DNA of 64,000 nucleotides from Acorus gramineus (GCA_030737835.1 CM060853.1:11962034-12026033); one strand, 5' to 3'. Shown: positions 34,046 to 45,889, numbered from the stretch's first letter. Notes: a model not told the origin generated them from the letters alone. A program made the numbers and translations.

Positions 34046-35193
34046 CTACCTGTGTATGGCAGATATGACCCGAGCTGGTGGGTTCGCCAATTTTGCATTG
34101 GCAGTGCGGCCTTCTGTGCTCCCTATGGTAGGGGTGATCTGCCGAGCCACGTAGTGCGCGAGGCGTCCGTCACGCACCAAGGCTTGAACTTGTGACCGGA
34201 GGCTGCAGCACTCATCGGTGGTGTGTCCCACTTCATTATGGAACTCGCATATTTTGCTCTGATCACGATTCTCCACGGGTGATCTGATCGGAACTAGGGT
34301 CCGAAAGAATCCCTTATCACGGTTCTCCTTCCAGACCTGCCCGATCGGGATGGTGAGAGGGGTTGTTTCAACGTTGTTTCCCTTGGGGGGCCCACCTCGC
34401 TGGTGTCATAGCATCACCTTTCTTTGCCGGGCTGGGAGGTGGTTTCTTCAAAGTGGTCCCCCCCTTGGGCGTCGGGGTGATGGTGATGGTTGTTGTGACC
34501 TTTCGACTGGCAAGCGCGGCGTCTTCCTCCAAACGGATGTAGCCGTCGGCCTGTATTAGTATATCAGCCATATTTGTGGGGGGCTTCCAGACAAGGGACT
34601 CATAAAAGTTCCCGGTTGCCACGAGTTCTGATCGGAAGGCCAACGCGACAGTCCTTGGATCACAGTCGTCGACTTGAGTCATCTCTATGCTAAAACGTGT
34701 GAGGTAGTCCTTTAGCTGCTCGCCTTCCGCTTGTCTCATCCCGAAGAGGTTGGTGACGTCTTTTTTCAGCTTGCAATGACAAATGTAGTGACTGATGAAG
34801 AGTTCGCATAGGTTCTGAAAGCTGGAAACAGAGCCCAAGTCGAGCTTCCGGAACCAAGCGAGGGCTTGCCTCCCTAGGCTATGGGGAAAGGCTTTGCAGA
34901 GTAGGGCGTCATCGCCGGCTTTGAGGGACATGCGCTGTTGGAATAGGAACAGGTGCTCTGTCGGATCTGTCTTCCCCTCGTAGAGCTTGAACTTCAGGGG
35001 AGTGAATTTCTCCGGATGGCGTACAGAGGATGTCCGCCGATAAGGGGGACAGGTGAATCAACTCCGCCGTCTGGAGTGCGTGGTCGGCGGCGGCGTGTGG
35101 CTTCATGGTGCGGAACTTCTGGTCCACCGCCCTCATCAGATCTTCCCAGAGCCCCGAGTCCTCCTGACACTGCCGTTTGGAGTTAACAACCAC
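34046..35193 (-). pseudogene. Tat gag (capsid and nucleocapsid)
   Basis: A leading frame (35,193-34,909) shifts into a second one (34,931-34,368) that carries the Retrotrans_gag domain: AFPHSLGRQALAWFRKL, FQNLCELFISHY, LFGMRQAEGEQLKDYLTRF. A further frame (34,276-34,046) has a KICEFHNEVGHTTDECCSL motif, a CxxHxxxGHxxxEC nucleocapsid-type knuckle. At least two frame changes. Confidence 0.85.
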
Positions 35194-35597
35194 ATTTGAT
35201 GAACCAACGGGTTCTTCAACGTGAAGGGGATTCGCTGAGGGATTTGCGCAATGAGGGTGCTAACCCGCGCGCAGGGCGTTGGGTTTCGTAGGCTGAATGA
35301 CCTCCGCCGGTTGTCGGTCGTTCACTCCGTTTTCTTGTTTTCAAGGGTTGTTCAGCAAGTTACGAAGGCGCTCATTCTCTCGTTGCATCTCGTCCATGAC
35401 GCGGCAGAGCCCTACTACCTCGGCTTCGCGATGGGCTTCGTCCGCATGGTGTTGCGGGTTGACTTCGTCGGGACGTGGGTCGTCCCTCGGCAGGCCTCCG
35501 AGGTCAGATGAGGTGGTACGTAATGCTGATCGGGTAACCGGTGGTGAAAGAGACGGAAGGTTCCTCTTGAGAGGTATGATTCTGATCACGCGCGTCC

Positions 35598-35616
35598 CTT
35601 TCTTGGCGCGCCAAGT
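35598..35616 (-). promoter_or_regulatory. Primer-binding site of the Tat element
   Basis: Directly inside the 5' LTR, the minus strand reads ACTTGGCGCGCCAAGAAAG. The core TTGGCGCGCCAA is a perfect 12-bp palindrome. Its TGGCGC start is the usual form of a tRNA-primed PBS in plant gypsy elements. Confidence 0.7.
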
Positions 35617-36191
35617 TGGAGGGTCAAAAATTGACTATCCAGGTTCGGGTCGCCAAGATCCGTCTGCTCCGCTCCTCCCTGTCTCCTCCTTGGCCCGACT
35701 GGCTTCCCCCTCTCTAGGGTGTGGTGGATAATTTTTTTTTTGGATTGAACCTTGAGATCTTTCTCTCAGCTGCCTACATACCTCTGCTATTTGTCTCTGG
35801 GGATCAAGTCATACGTAGTTCCCTATTTATAGTGTTTTTTAGGATGTGGAGATCACATCCTTATGGATTAGATGGGATCCCAGATCATGGTCTTCAATAT
35901 AATCCAATAGAGATTGACCTTACCCACACCCCAGATTTGCCAGGATTTAGGGGTTGATCTACTCATTGATCCTATCCCTAGGCATTTTAGTGGATCAGGA
36001 TTATGATGGATCTAGATTTACTGGATTTATCCTATCAGGGAGGTCAACAAGTTTGACTGGATTAAGATTTTGATCGGTGGACGGGCCGGATCCACTATGG
36101 TAGGTGATCCGGGTCGTGGGCCGCCCTTAGACAGATCGTGGGCCGCCGCTTCGTGGAGCTTGACGAATGGGCCTTATTTTTGGGCCCTAAA
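35617..36191 (-). repeat. Tat 5' LTR
   Basis: 575 bp, close to 25,929-26,436 but with 67 extra bp (35,732-35,798, starting with a T10 run). Minus-strand start is TTTAGGGCCC, so the canonical TG has become TT. Confidence 0.9.
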
Positions 36192-36196
36192 GATAT

Positions 36197-36489
36197 GTTT
36201 GGACCTCGGCAGAGCAGAAAAGATGCTCGTCCTCGAACATGCTCCGTCTTCGGAAATCTGGATTAGGCGATTGTCCTCAGACATGTATAGTCCTCAGACG
36301 ATCTGATCTACAGCTTCTCCTCAGATGTGATTGGTCCTTAGGCGATCTAAACAGTGTTCTTCGGTTCACACATGTTGCGGTTCACTAATTGATGACACAT
36401 GTTGCATATCCGGATGTGGTGGATTTTCCCTCCACGTTTATTTATTCTAAAATAATTATTTATTTTAAAATAGTTCATGTTCATACTTA
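36197..36489. other. Short repeat-like sequence, unassigned
   Basis: Contains several CCTCAGA(C/T)G and AGGCGATCT words and may be a fragment of another LTR. No gene. Confidence 0.4.
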
Positions 36490-37640
36490 AATGAGGTTAG
36501 AAGTAGAGCAAATATTCTTTTCGAACAACTAAAGTTAAAGAAAGACGCATAATGACTGTATTTGTAAAAATAAGTGATGTTACATTTTGATTTTTTTACA
36601 ATCTTAAATGTAATTGAAAATTTTACATATTATAAATAATACCATTTAATTTATTATATATGTATTTTAAATATTATATAATTTTTTAAAAAATATAAAC
36701 ACTAAAAAATTTTGTGTGATACTGAAAACTATACTGGGTGTAACATTTTCATCTATGCTGCCCCGAAACTCACTTACTGACCAAAGTACAGACGACACGT
36801 CTTCCCTCTATGAAACACCATCGCCTGTTGTTCTTAGCCCGGTATCCGATGCAAACCCCTCCTCGGCAGTTGTACTCTCCCTCTCCGCCCTCAATATCAA
36901 AATCTTGAATCGAACTATAATGAATAAAGTAGCTTAAATATATTTGTTTATTGAAAATTATATTTTTTACATTTTTTAAAAACCAAACTTTTTGTATTAA
37001 AAATTGTAAGTAATTTTTTAATTAGGTCTGTTTTTTAAAATGCGTTTGACAACACTTTTTAAACTTTCAACTTAATTAAAAGGGGAATTACTTTTTTTTA
37101 AGTGATACCAAACGGGCTCTATAATGGGTTGTCAGGCGAGATTCCTGAGAATCTATGCTTCGGCGAGAACCTGTTTTCTATAGTGCTATCCAACAATTGC
37201 ATGTCAGGCCGACTCTCAGAGAGTGCGCGTGCAGCAATAAAGTGAATGAGAAGATGAATGTGTATAGTTTTGGGGTGGTGTTTGTTAATTAGAGCTGGTC
37301 ATGGGGAGGGAGGCGAGCGACGGCAGCAGAAGGGAAAAGGCTGCCTCGTGGAGTTGGCATGGGGGCACGTGAGGTTGGCATGCACTCGGAATGCTGCCCT
37401 CCGGAAGGCCGTTGGTGAAGGACGTGGAGCAGATATTGCTCCTCTTGAGGAGGGGGGATGGCAAAGGGTGGGCGTCAATTATACTTAGAGAATTTCAGCC
37501 TATTGAAGTACGATGGTTCCCGTTGCTCCACGGGGAAGGGGGGTAGCTGGCTGAAGAAGGTGAGCAGCGAACACGATGATGACGAGCCATCCGCATGTAA
37601 TGCGTGATGATTTCAATTCGGATGACCTCTAACCAAATAA
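36490..37640 (+). pseudogene. LRR receptor kinase pseudogene 1
   Basis: Collinear fragments of the intact gene at 47.9-51.3 kb. 36,716-36,790 matches its promoter (TGAAAACT, GTGTAACATTTTCAT, CTCAC, TCTATG). 36,838-36,905 matches exon-1 codons around CGGTATCCGATGCAAACCC. 37,120-37,215 matches the leucine-rich repeats at 49,190-49,290. 37,222-37,620 matches exon 2 (AGCAATAAAGTGAATGAGAAG to the Asp-rich tail). About 1.5 kb of exon 1, holding the transmembrane segment and most of the kinase domain, is missing at a CAGAG microhomology. Several frameshifts; not functional. Confidence 0.9.
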
Positions 37641-39590
37641 AAATCCTAGTCAAGTCACATTTTTATGTTAAATTGGTACAAAATAATATATAATGCAATA
37701 GGCAAATGTCACTACACATTAATTATAAGTATTTTTTTTATTTTTAACCGTATATCCATATCCGTATCTGTATATGATAAAATATATCTGTATCTATTAA
37801 ATACAATCAAATATATATATATGTATATCTGAATTGTAACATCATGTTGATAGTGATGTCCATATCTGATTAAAATACGATATAGGGTTGGATTTTCGAT
37901 CCAGATCTTGATTTGTTTGACATCCCTACTTGGTATACATGCAAGATTTGTGTGGGTTGTTCTAAGCACTCTAGGATTTCTCAGGTCTTGCTAGGGCTTC
38001 TCGTCAGAGAAAAAAGCACGATGCATTATTTGTAGTCATATAGCCCATGTTTTGTTGATGAATTGGGGTGAAATAAATTGGAATAAGGTGGAATAGTGAT
38101 AAAATGGGTGTTCGGAATGTTGAAATAAAGGATAATCTGTATGCTAGAATTACTCAGAATAATGTAGTATAATTATTCCTATTACTCCCTAAAATTAAAT
38201 TTTTCCAGACTCATTTGAATATGTGGGCTGCCATGTCAAATAACTGTCATCACCTCTTATAAATCAAGGGCTTCACAAGTTAATCATTTTTTTTTACATT
38301 TTATAAATCTTTATCCACACGTTATTCACAGTTTATCTATAATTTATCAATGGTCAGTCAAACAACAAAAACTTTATTCTTACATTTCTTAATAAAAATA
38401 ATTCAAAACACAATCAAACTAAAAATCACATATTCCTTATTTATACTAAAATAGTTATAAACATAAGAGTAACTTAATTTTCTGTCCAAATGAAAGCACA
38501 GGGAATAATGCAATATGCGAGTCTGACTTTTGCATATTTCGAACATTATTGTCTAATCATTATGTCGTTGATTGTCTCCTCTGTTGAACACTTTTTTCAC
38601 TATTGTCAGTTTCTTATGAAAGTGTGAGGGTGTCCTTACTGAAGACAATATGATACTAAGTCATATGAGATTTTTTTTTAGGGTGTAAATGGCAGAAATT
38701 ATGTGAGAATGCTTTTGAAATTTATACAAGTGTTCGAATATTATCATTTCTCCCCTTTCACTGCCTTTGATAAGGCCACAATCAAAAGGGTTGTAACTCC
38801 TCCGCATATATTGCAAAGGCCTTTATGACACTCAACTTGTAACACTTGTATAAGTGTTACGGATTCGGTGGAATTATGACTCTATTGTATGACCCATTTA
38901 AATCAGATCTATCAATTGGGGGTAACACATGGCATAATCTTATTGACCCCAAGAAGTAGACCCTAAACAATATAATCTAGGCTCTCGAATCCTCTATTTA
39001 TTTTTTTGCGATCGGATCATGTTTGATTTTCAATGTAGGGATATCGCATAGCATGAATAAAATTAGATGGTGGAGGAACGACAATTCTTGGTCACACATA
39101 TTTTATTCATTCAACTTTTTAAAATTTATGATTTTGGTTAAACTCGATATTTCAGAGAAAAAAACTAAACTGAGTTTTCACAAATTGTGTTGTAGAAATT
39201 CTTGGGAAGTTTGTAAAAGAAGACTAAAAAATCTACTTTTATTAAAATCCGAAGCTTTCTTGTATTGAGTGCTCAATGTCACAATCGGAGAGAGACACGA
39301 ACCAATCAGTTGTTCAATTGATTGCTCCCTTCGGTTGTGCATGGAAAAGGGAGAGAAAATTCTTCTTCTCTTCCATCATCAAAGTCATGGTGGCGGGGTC
39401 TCTGTTTCTCTCAAATTAATTAATTAAGTGATTCGACAGACAATCGAATGAAGCAATGAATAATGTTCTAGGGTCTATAACAAAGGGAGGATAACATAAA
39501 GTAAGGAAAATTAAACCTAGGTCTTTTTGCAAGATCGATTTGGGGTTTATATAGATGTATGACTGATTTTTGTGAAGAACTTAAATTACA
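37641..39590. other. Intergenic AT-rich sequence
   Basis: No gene supported. A run of CCGTATATCCATATCCGTATCTG and ATATATC words (37,748-37,840) is typical of a degraded DNA transposon. 38,030-38,140 (GTGAAATAAATTGGAATAAGGTGG) looks MITE-like. Confidence 0.45.
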
Positions 39591-39602
39591 ACTTATAATG
39601 TA

Positions 39603-39723
39603 GAACACCGAACCTTCTCTTGGTAGGATGGGAGAGGTACTTCCTCTTTAGTAAGGGGACTTGAGTTTGAGTCTTGCCGCCTGCTGATAGGGGAAGATTT
39701 GATCAAGGAAAAAAAAAAAAAAA
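39603..39723 (+). mobile_element. SINE (tRNA-derived), 121 bp
   Basis: Flanked by ACTTATAATGTA on both sides (39,591-39,602 and 39,724-39,735). Head TCTCTTGGTAGGATGGGAGAGG resembles an A box, GAGTTTGAGTCTTGCC a B box, and the end is an A15-type tail. It interrupts upstream block U copy 3, which is uninterrupted in copy 2 near 24,270. Confidence 0.85.
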
Positions 39724-40829
39724 ACTTATAATGTAAAAGCACATTTTGAGGAAACCTGAACGGTTTGTATGGGGTTTTTATGATTTGGATAACATGCCTA
39801 AAGATACAAGCTGATAATTTGTGTTGATTGAGTGAGAGTTCTATCTTAAATGTGCATTTTTTTCAGACCAATGTCTGATCACACATGGATTATCTATGAA
39901 TGTGCATACCAGTACACCACTGGTTAGTGGTCATGGGGAACCTGGATCCAACATTTATTTTTTGCATTAGAAACTGCATAAACTAAATGTTTTAAGTGTT
40001 TTTTAATCCTCAAGAATTTATTTTCCATAGATAAATATTTTCAGGAAAATGAAAACTAAATCTTTTGCTTAGGAATATTGAATTTAATTATGAAAAATGA
40101 TTTTCATTGTTTTTTTTTTTTTTTTTTGATATCAGGGGAACCCTCTGTGGCTGACCTTACGGTCGAGCTAGAAAGGCTACCTCCGCTTGTTTGTCCTGGT
40201 CCCACGGAAAATTCTTTCGAATAATCGCCAACAAACAGGTGGGTAAGTCAGCGTCAAGACTCAAACCCAGGACCTAACGGTAACACCGTTAAGCCCTGAA
40301 CCGTTATACTATGACCACTGAGGACGATCAACATAAAATTTTAAATTTTATTTTATTTTCATTGTTTGATTTAATTTAAAAATATTTACATCAATGGAAG
40401 CTGAAATTTTGGATTCTTTGGCAAGCTGAAGAGTCTTTGATTGATTTTTCATATCTTTGTCAGTCGCCAACTGTGATCACACTCAGGTCATTCCGACGTG
40501 CGTAGTGGGATAGACTAAACCCAAACCCACGTTTGGGAGATGATGTGTATAATAATAGTAGAAGCAAATGGTGGTGGAATATTTCATGATGAGTGAGAGT
40601 GACTCAAGAAAGACTAATGAATTAATTTAACAAAAAAAAGAAAAATAAAATAAAGAAAGACTAATTAAATTGTTGGAAGAAGCAAGAGGAAGTCTTCCAC
40701 ATGTTCGTGGAATATTTCATGTTAAAAAAGAAAATAGGGTTAGAACTTAGAAGTGGTACAAAAAATCTTGGGAAATAAATTATCCCCGTGATCACCTATC
40801 AATTATTTTACGTCACTGAAAAAATTTTA
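39724..40829. repeat. Upstream block U, copy 3
   Basis: Starts AGCACATTTTGAGGAAACCTGAACGG (compare 24,281) and continues through the same landmarks as copies 1 and 2 to GTCGCCAACTGTGATCAC and GGAAGTCTTCCAC. It contains a SINE at 40,110-40,354. Its second part (40,012-40,829) is duplicated at 41,781-42,511. Confidence 0.85.
40110..40354 (-). mobile_element. SINE (tRNA-derived), 245 bp
   Basis: Inserted between two copies of ATTTTCATTG (40,100-40,109 and 40,355-40,364). Empty sites at 23,850 and 25,035 confirm the insertion. On the minus strand the head reads CAGTGGTCATAGTATAACGG, then CCTGGGTTTGAGTCTTGACG as the B-box region. The A-tail appears as T18 at the left end. Confidence 0.85.
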
Positions 40830-40927
40830 GTCTTCCACATGTTCGTGGAATATTTCATGTTAAAAAAGAAAATAGGGTTAGAACTTAGAAGTGGTACAAA
40901 AAATGTTGGGAAATAAATTATCCTCAA
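40830..40927. repeat. Local direct duplication of about 95 bp
   Basis: Repeats 40,693-40,788 (AGTCTTCCACATGTTCGTGG through GGGAAATAAATTATCC) directly after the first copy. The same segment appears a third time at 42,373-42,470. Confidence 0.85.
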
Positions 40928-41780
40928 ATTAGGTGAGAAGTAGAGCAAATATTCTTTATTTGTAAAAATAAGTGATGTTACATTTTGATTTTTTTACAAT
41001 CTTAAATGTAATTGAAAATTTTACATATTATAAATAATACCATTTAATTTATTATATATGTATTTTAAATATTATATAATTTTTTAAAAAATATAAACAC
41101 TAAAAAATTTTGTGTGATACTGAAAACTATACTGGGTGTAACATTTTCATCTATGCTGCCCCGAAACTCACTTACTGACCAAAGTACAGACGACACGTCT
41201 TCCCTCTATGAAACCCTCCCAGCTTTCACACTATATGCGGACCAACACCATCGCCTACTGTTCTTGGCCCGGTATCCGATGCAAACCCCTCCTCGACAGT
41301 TGCACTCTCCCTCTCCGCCCTCAATATCAAAATCTTGAATCGAACTATAATGAATAAAGTAGCTTAAATATATTTGTTTATTGAAAATTATATTTTTTAC
41401 ACTTTTTAAAAAGAAAATTTTTTGTATTAAAAATTGTAAGTAATTTTTTAATTAGGTCTACTTTTTATAATGTGTTTGACAACACTTTTTAAACTTTCAA
41501 CTTAATTAAAAGGGGAATTACTTTTTTTTAAGTGATACCAAACGGGCTCTATAATGGGTTGTCAGGCGAGATTCCTGAGAATCTATGCTTCGGCGAGAAC
41601 CTGTTTTCTATAGTGCTATCCAACAATTGCATGTCAGGCCGACTCTCAGAGAGTGCGCGTGCAGCAATAAAGTGAATGAGAAGATGAATGTGTATAGTTT
41701 TGCGTTGGTGTTTGTTAATTAGAGCTGGTCACGGGGAGGGAGGCGAGCGACGGCAACGGAATGGAAAAGGCTGCCTCGTG
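40928..41780 (+). pseudogene. LRR receptor kinase pseudogene 2
   Basis: Near-identical to pseudogene 1, with the same missing exon-1 parts and the same CAGAG junction, so it was copied after those deletions. It keeps 33 bp (41,216-41,249 region, TCCCAGCTTTCACAC...) lost from pseudogene 1 and is cut off at CTGCCTCGTG (41,780), where block U copy 4 begins. Confidence 0.9.
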
Positions 41781-42511
41781 AAGAATTTATTTTCCATAGA
41801 TAAATATTTTCAGGAAAATGAAAACTAAATCTTTTGCTTAGGAATATTGAATTTAATTATGAAAAATGATTTTCATTGTTTTTTTTTTTTTTTGATATCG
41901 GAGGGACCCTCTGTGAGAGACCTTACTGTTGAGCTAGAAAGACTCGAATCCAGGACCTAACACCGTTAAGCCCTGAACCGTTATGCTATGACCACTGAGG
42001 ACGATCAACATAAAATTTTAAATTTTATTTTATTTTCATTGTTTGATTTAATTTAAAAATATTTACATCAATGGAAGCTGAAATTTTGGATTCTTTGGCA
42101 AGCTGAAGAGTCTTTGATTGATTTTTCATATCTTTGTCAGTCGCCAACTGTGATCACACTCAGGTCATTCCGACGTGCGTAGTGGGATAGACTAAACCCA
42201 AACCCACGTTTGGGAGATGATGTGTATAATAATAGTAGAAGCAAATGGTGGTGGAATATTTCATGATGAGTGAGAGTGACTCAAGAAAGACTAATGAATT
42301 AATTTAACAAAAAAAAGAAAAATAAAATAAAGAAAGACTAATTAAACCCCATTGTTGGAAGAAGCAAGAGGAAGTCTTCCACCTGTTCGTGGAATATTTC
42401 ATGTTAAAAAAGAAAATAGGGTTAGAACTTAGAAGTGGTACAAAAAATGTTGGGAAATAAATTATCCCCGTGATCACCTATCAATTATTTTATGTCACTG
42501 AAAAAAATTTA
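41781..42511. repeat. Upstream block U, copy 4 (partial)
   Basis: Direct duplicate of 40,012-40,829 starting at AAGAATTTATTTTCC. The SINE it carries (41,879-42,031, between the same ATTTTCATTG repeats) has an internal deletion of about 90 bp relative to the parent. Confidence 0.9.
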
Positions 42512-42615
42512 AATTTTTTTAGGTCTCTAAGGCGTTGAAAAATTATCTTTAAGTCCTTCTAGCTGAATGTTGTTCAAAAATATCGAAAATGTTTTCGTCT
42601 AATTTTGCGAAGGTG

Positions 42616-42795
42616 AACAATGTAATAAAGAGTGCTAACAATGTACTTGAGATACTTAACAATGTACAAGGGAGTGATAACAGTGTAATTAAGTACTTAA
42701 CAATGTATTGGGGAGTGTTTATAATGTACTGAAACAATTGGGTGGAGGGCATTCTATGCGAAGGTTAACAATATATTAGGGAGTATTAACAGATT
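42616..42795. repeat. 21-bp degenerate minisatellite
   Basis: Units starting AACAATGTA at 42,616, 42,637, 42,658, 42,679 (AACAGTGTA), 42,699 and 42,720, followed by looser copies to AACAATATATTAGGGAGTATT. Spacing is 20-22 bp. Confidence 0.8.
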
Positions 42796-42799
42796 TAAG

Positions 42800-43690
42800 G
42801 GAAGCAGCATCCTCAGCCTCTTTTTCAAAATGGAAGCAGATTTAGCCTGCAGGGTAGTAAGTTCTTCAGCCACCTCCTCACTAACAGTAGGAGAAGGTGT
42901 AGAAGGGGCGCCTATCTCTGAAGATGTAGGAGCGCCCCCCGAAGAAGAACATCGACTCTTGGGGCAGAGGGACGAAGGATCTTGTGAAAATCCTTTTCTT
43001 CCAACTCTTGGGCCCGGGCAATTTGATCAAACTGCACCACCGATGGGTCCAGAATGGCGCACTCGATTTCATCTGAGAAAAAGAGATGGAATCCGTTAGT
43101 CGAGTTGAAGGAGGTAAAAGAGTAAAAGTTGATTGCTTTTATGCTCACCCAGACTCATTGAACACAAACAAGGCAAAAGGCACCCTAGGCTCCTCATGAG
43201 GACCAGGTGTTGAAAACTCTCAGAGACTGGACAGCTACATGAGGTTCTCATCCCTCCACCCACTATCAGAAGATGAAGGTTCTTCAAGAGAGGGGTCATG
43301 TCTTTTCTAGCCCGCAAGTAAAAAGCGTGCTCTGATTTCCTCAGGTCGTACAGATGGTAGATGTTGTCGACCCCTAGGTTGAGGCACACCAAACGGTTGA
43401 TGGCGACGACACACATCAAAACTCTTAGTAGGTTAGGAGAACATTGTGCCAGATGAAGTTTGAACCGGGATATGAAATCCTTAACCAATTGAGGAAGAGG
43501 AAAAGAAAGAGAACTTCTCAGCATCTGAGAAGGATACATGTAAAGTTTATCAGGATCCTGATCCTTCGTGTCAACTAAGGATTTATATGGAGTGGGTGTG
43601 ATAGTGATGGAGTCAGGGATGGATAAGGAAGATCGCAACTTCTGGACGATGTCCATTGACATGTTGGCATCAATGGACAAAATAAGAAGT
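42800..43690 (-). pseudogene. Tat-type antisense ORF, remnant 1
   Basis: The minus frame at 43,680-43,096 contains FPLPQLVKDFISRFKLHLAQ, SPNLLRVLMCVVAIN and LNLGVDNIYHLYDL, the same domain order as the antisense ORF at 27 kb and remnant 2. A GTGAGC..TTTCTCAG interval (43,150-43,076) looks like an intron. After it comes DEIECAILDPSVVQFDQIAR and a Glu-rich segment. Frameshifts are present. Confidence 0.7.
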
Positions 43691-44290
43691 AAGAGTTGGG
43701 GACAAAAAGGAAATTTGTTCTTTTTTGTTTTCTCTCTCTCTCTCTCTCCTCCTCGAGGGCTAACGATTACATTAAGGGGAAGGTTCCTCCTCGAGAACCA
43801 CCTGTAATCATGGTAGGAGGTGCGAAAATCAAAATCGTGGAAGATATGCCACTGAAATCTTTTGCAGAGATCAAGGGACAGCTGACGTAGAAGATGAGGC
43901 GTTAGCCCTGACAGATGTGCAGCTAACGTGGCAGGTTTACTACACAGTTATTTAAAGTTTTCCATGTGGCATAACTCAGGTCGTCACGAATCTCTTCACA
44001 ACCAGACCAATCAGACGCGACCAGGAATATCCTGCTCGTCGATCTTTGACAAGGCACTTCTACTCATTCATCGCAACTAAGCCTATTTGTCTAGCGCAGA
44101 TCATTGTGAAGAAAACTGAGGTGCCTTGGTTTTTGAGGGCTACGGCGTGAGAAGGAGAATGTGTACCGTGTGCTAAGTCTATGTTCTTTGCAAACTTGAC
44201 TAAATATGCGAGTAAAAGAGACAAGAGCAAGGTTGAGCCAAAAAGTAATTTTTTTTATTCATTGATTGGATAAAGATTACATTAAAAAAA
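43691..44290. other. Non-coding part of a Tat-derived fragment
   Basis: Has a CT microsatellite (43,732-43,749) and GC-moderate sequence without coding domain. Probably untranslated or LTR-derived sequence between two antisense-ORF remnants. Confidence 0.45.
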
Positions 44291-45600
44291 TTTCCTATCT
44301 AGGATAATCAGCCCTCTGCTCTGCTTCCTGCTCGGCTCTTCCCATGGTACCTCCTCTCCCTCGCGGCATGATGAAGTTCAGGCAGCTCCTCGTTGCTCAT
44401 CTCTCGAAAACCACGCGAACGGTCAGTGAAGCCCAGGCGGTAACCACTGACGAATTCCCAGAGGTGTTCTTCATCGGCGCCCACACAAGCTTTGCGAAGG
44501 TCATGCATCAGGTGGTTCAGGGAAAGAAAGGCAGAGTCTACTGAAGCTTGCAAATCCCTAGATGAACCGACCAGAGGGAGCTCGACATCCAGAAGACAGG
44601 CTTCCAGAGTTGGAGCAGCATCTACACCAGCACTTGGGATCACCGGGGGCACCACGGGCGCGGATTCAACATCCAAATCAGTAGTGGGAGGAGCGATACC
44701 CTTGGAGGAGTGGGCTGAAGAGGAAGAAGAAGAGGCTGAAGAGGAGGACGACAAGGAGGAAGGAAGCGGTGAAGAAGTAAGATCCATCGGTTGGGCAACG
44801 GAACATGTTCCAGAACCCAACCGGTGAAGCCTCTACGAGGGCCTCCGCGATATACCTTGCGGAGCGAAAGGAATGGGAACTGAACTGGAGCCGCTAGGAG
44901 ACTCAACCACACCGGCAGGAAACGTCGCCACAGGTGGCGCACGTCTCGGTTCCTCCAATCTAAGGTGCTCCCACCATAATAGGTTCGGATGCTCCATTAC
45001 CGCGAGATGTCGCCCATCTTGACCTCCTCGATCTCCAGCCTGGGGGCATCCACCTTTGGCTTCAGGGGACGACACAGGTGGTGGCACGATCAGTCTCAGC
45101 CGTCTGGCATCCAAGATCCAGAGATCCTGCCAGTCAAAAATATCACCTCAGGACATGCCGAGGACCAGTTTTGATGTCCTAGCCCGGCGGGAGATTTATA
45201 AGGACGGGGACTGACCGGATCTCCGATAGACCAAGGTTAACTCCCGTCCTCTCTCGCAACGTGACCACACACATGAGAATGCGGTACACGTTGGGGACCA
45301 GCAAGATGGGGTGGAGGCTAAAGAAATCAAGAAACTCTGCCACCAAGTGTGGTAGAGGAAGGGAAAGACCCCATCCTTAAAATAACTTAGATGGAGGAGA
45401 ACGGTGACAGGGTAGAGAGTAGGGACTTCGTCCTCGGCCAACTCATCCACCACGTAATAAGAGGAAATACCCAACTCTCTGTGAAGGGCCGCATTGACAG
45501 CAATTTTATCCATGGAGTTTTCAAAAATCAAGAGAAAGAACGAGATGGGACGAGATAGCACTTCCCATTTGGCCTTTAAATATTGTTGAGGCGACACTTC
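44291..45600 (-). pseudogene. Tat-type antisense ORF, remnant 2
   Basis: The minus strand has a start region (MSPQQYLKAKWEVL) and an acidic-to-hydrophobic lead. After a frame change near 45,370 the domain FPLPHLVAEFLDFFSLHP, VPNVYRILMCVVTLRERTGVN and LGLSEIR follows. Downstream frames (45,114-44,833 and 44,820-44,308) hold a Pro/Ser-rich linker and a C-terminal DLRKACVGADEEHLWEF segment. It is homologous to remnant 1 and to the 27-kb antisense ORF. Confidence 0.7.
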
Positions 45601-45889
45601 GAAATGACGACGTCACTTATTCGCTGCAGATATTGAGGGGTAATTATTGCCTGGAGCATGGGTTTCACGAAATCCAAAGAGACGCTGACGTTTGGGTTTT
45701 CTAAAAAAAGATTATGGAAGGCCACGCGCCATTAAAGCTGACACAGTAAATCAGCTGTCAAATCCTCAGCAGAGCAGACAATCCCGAGATGACAGACGAT
45801 CATATCTTTGACCCCTGAAAAGGCGGAGACGAGGTGATTTTTTCTAGTCTTCTGCTCTTTCAACAATTCAAAAGAACATGAGAGGGGGC

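Larger units (their letters stand above)
25929..36191 (-). mobile_element. Complete Ty3/gypsy element, Tat lineage, 10.26 kb
   Basis: A 5-bp target duplication GATAT (25,924-25,928 and 36,192-36,196) and two LTRs define the ends. On the minus strand the order is 5' LTR, PBS, gag, protease, RT, RNase H, second RNase H, integrase, a 53-bp tandem array, an antisense ORF, polypurine tract and 3' LTR. A second RNase H, a long 3' untranslated region with tandem repeats and an antisense extra ORF are hallmarks of the Tat/Ogre group. Frameshifts and stop codons in gag, integrase and the antisense ORF make it non-autonomous now. It is inserted between the upstream block at 24-25.4 kb and the kinase pseudogene at 36.5 kb. 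Confidence 0.93.

Noticed and set aside
35598..35616. GGCGCGCC as a cloning site or vector trace
   Set aside because: It lies exactly at the expected primer-binding position of a complete retroelement, and no vector sequence surrounds it.
37258..37488. 76-aa ORF in pseudogene 1
   Set aside because: It is a frame-shifted piece of kinase exon 2, not a new gene.
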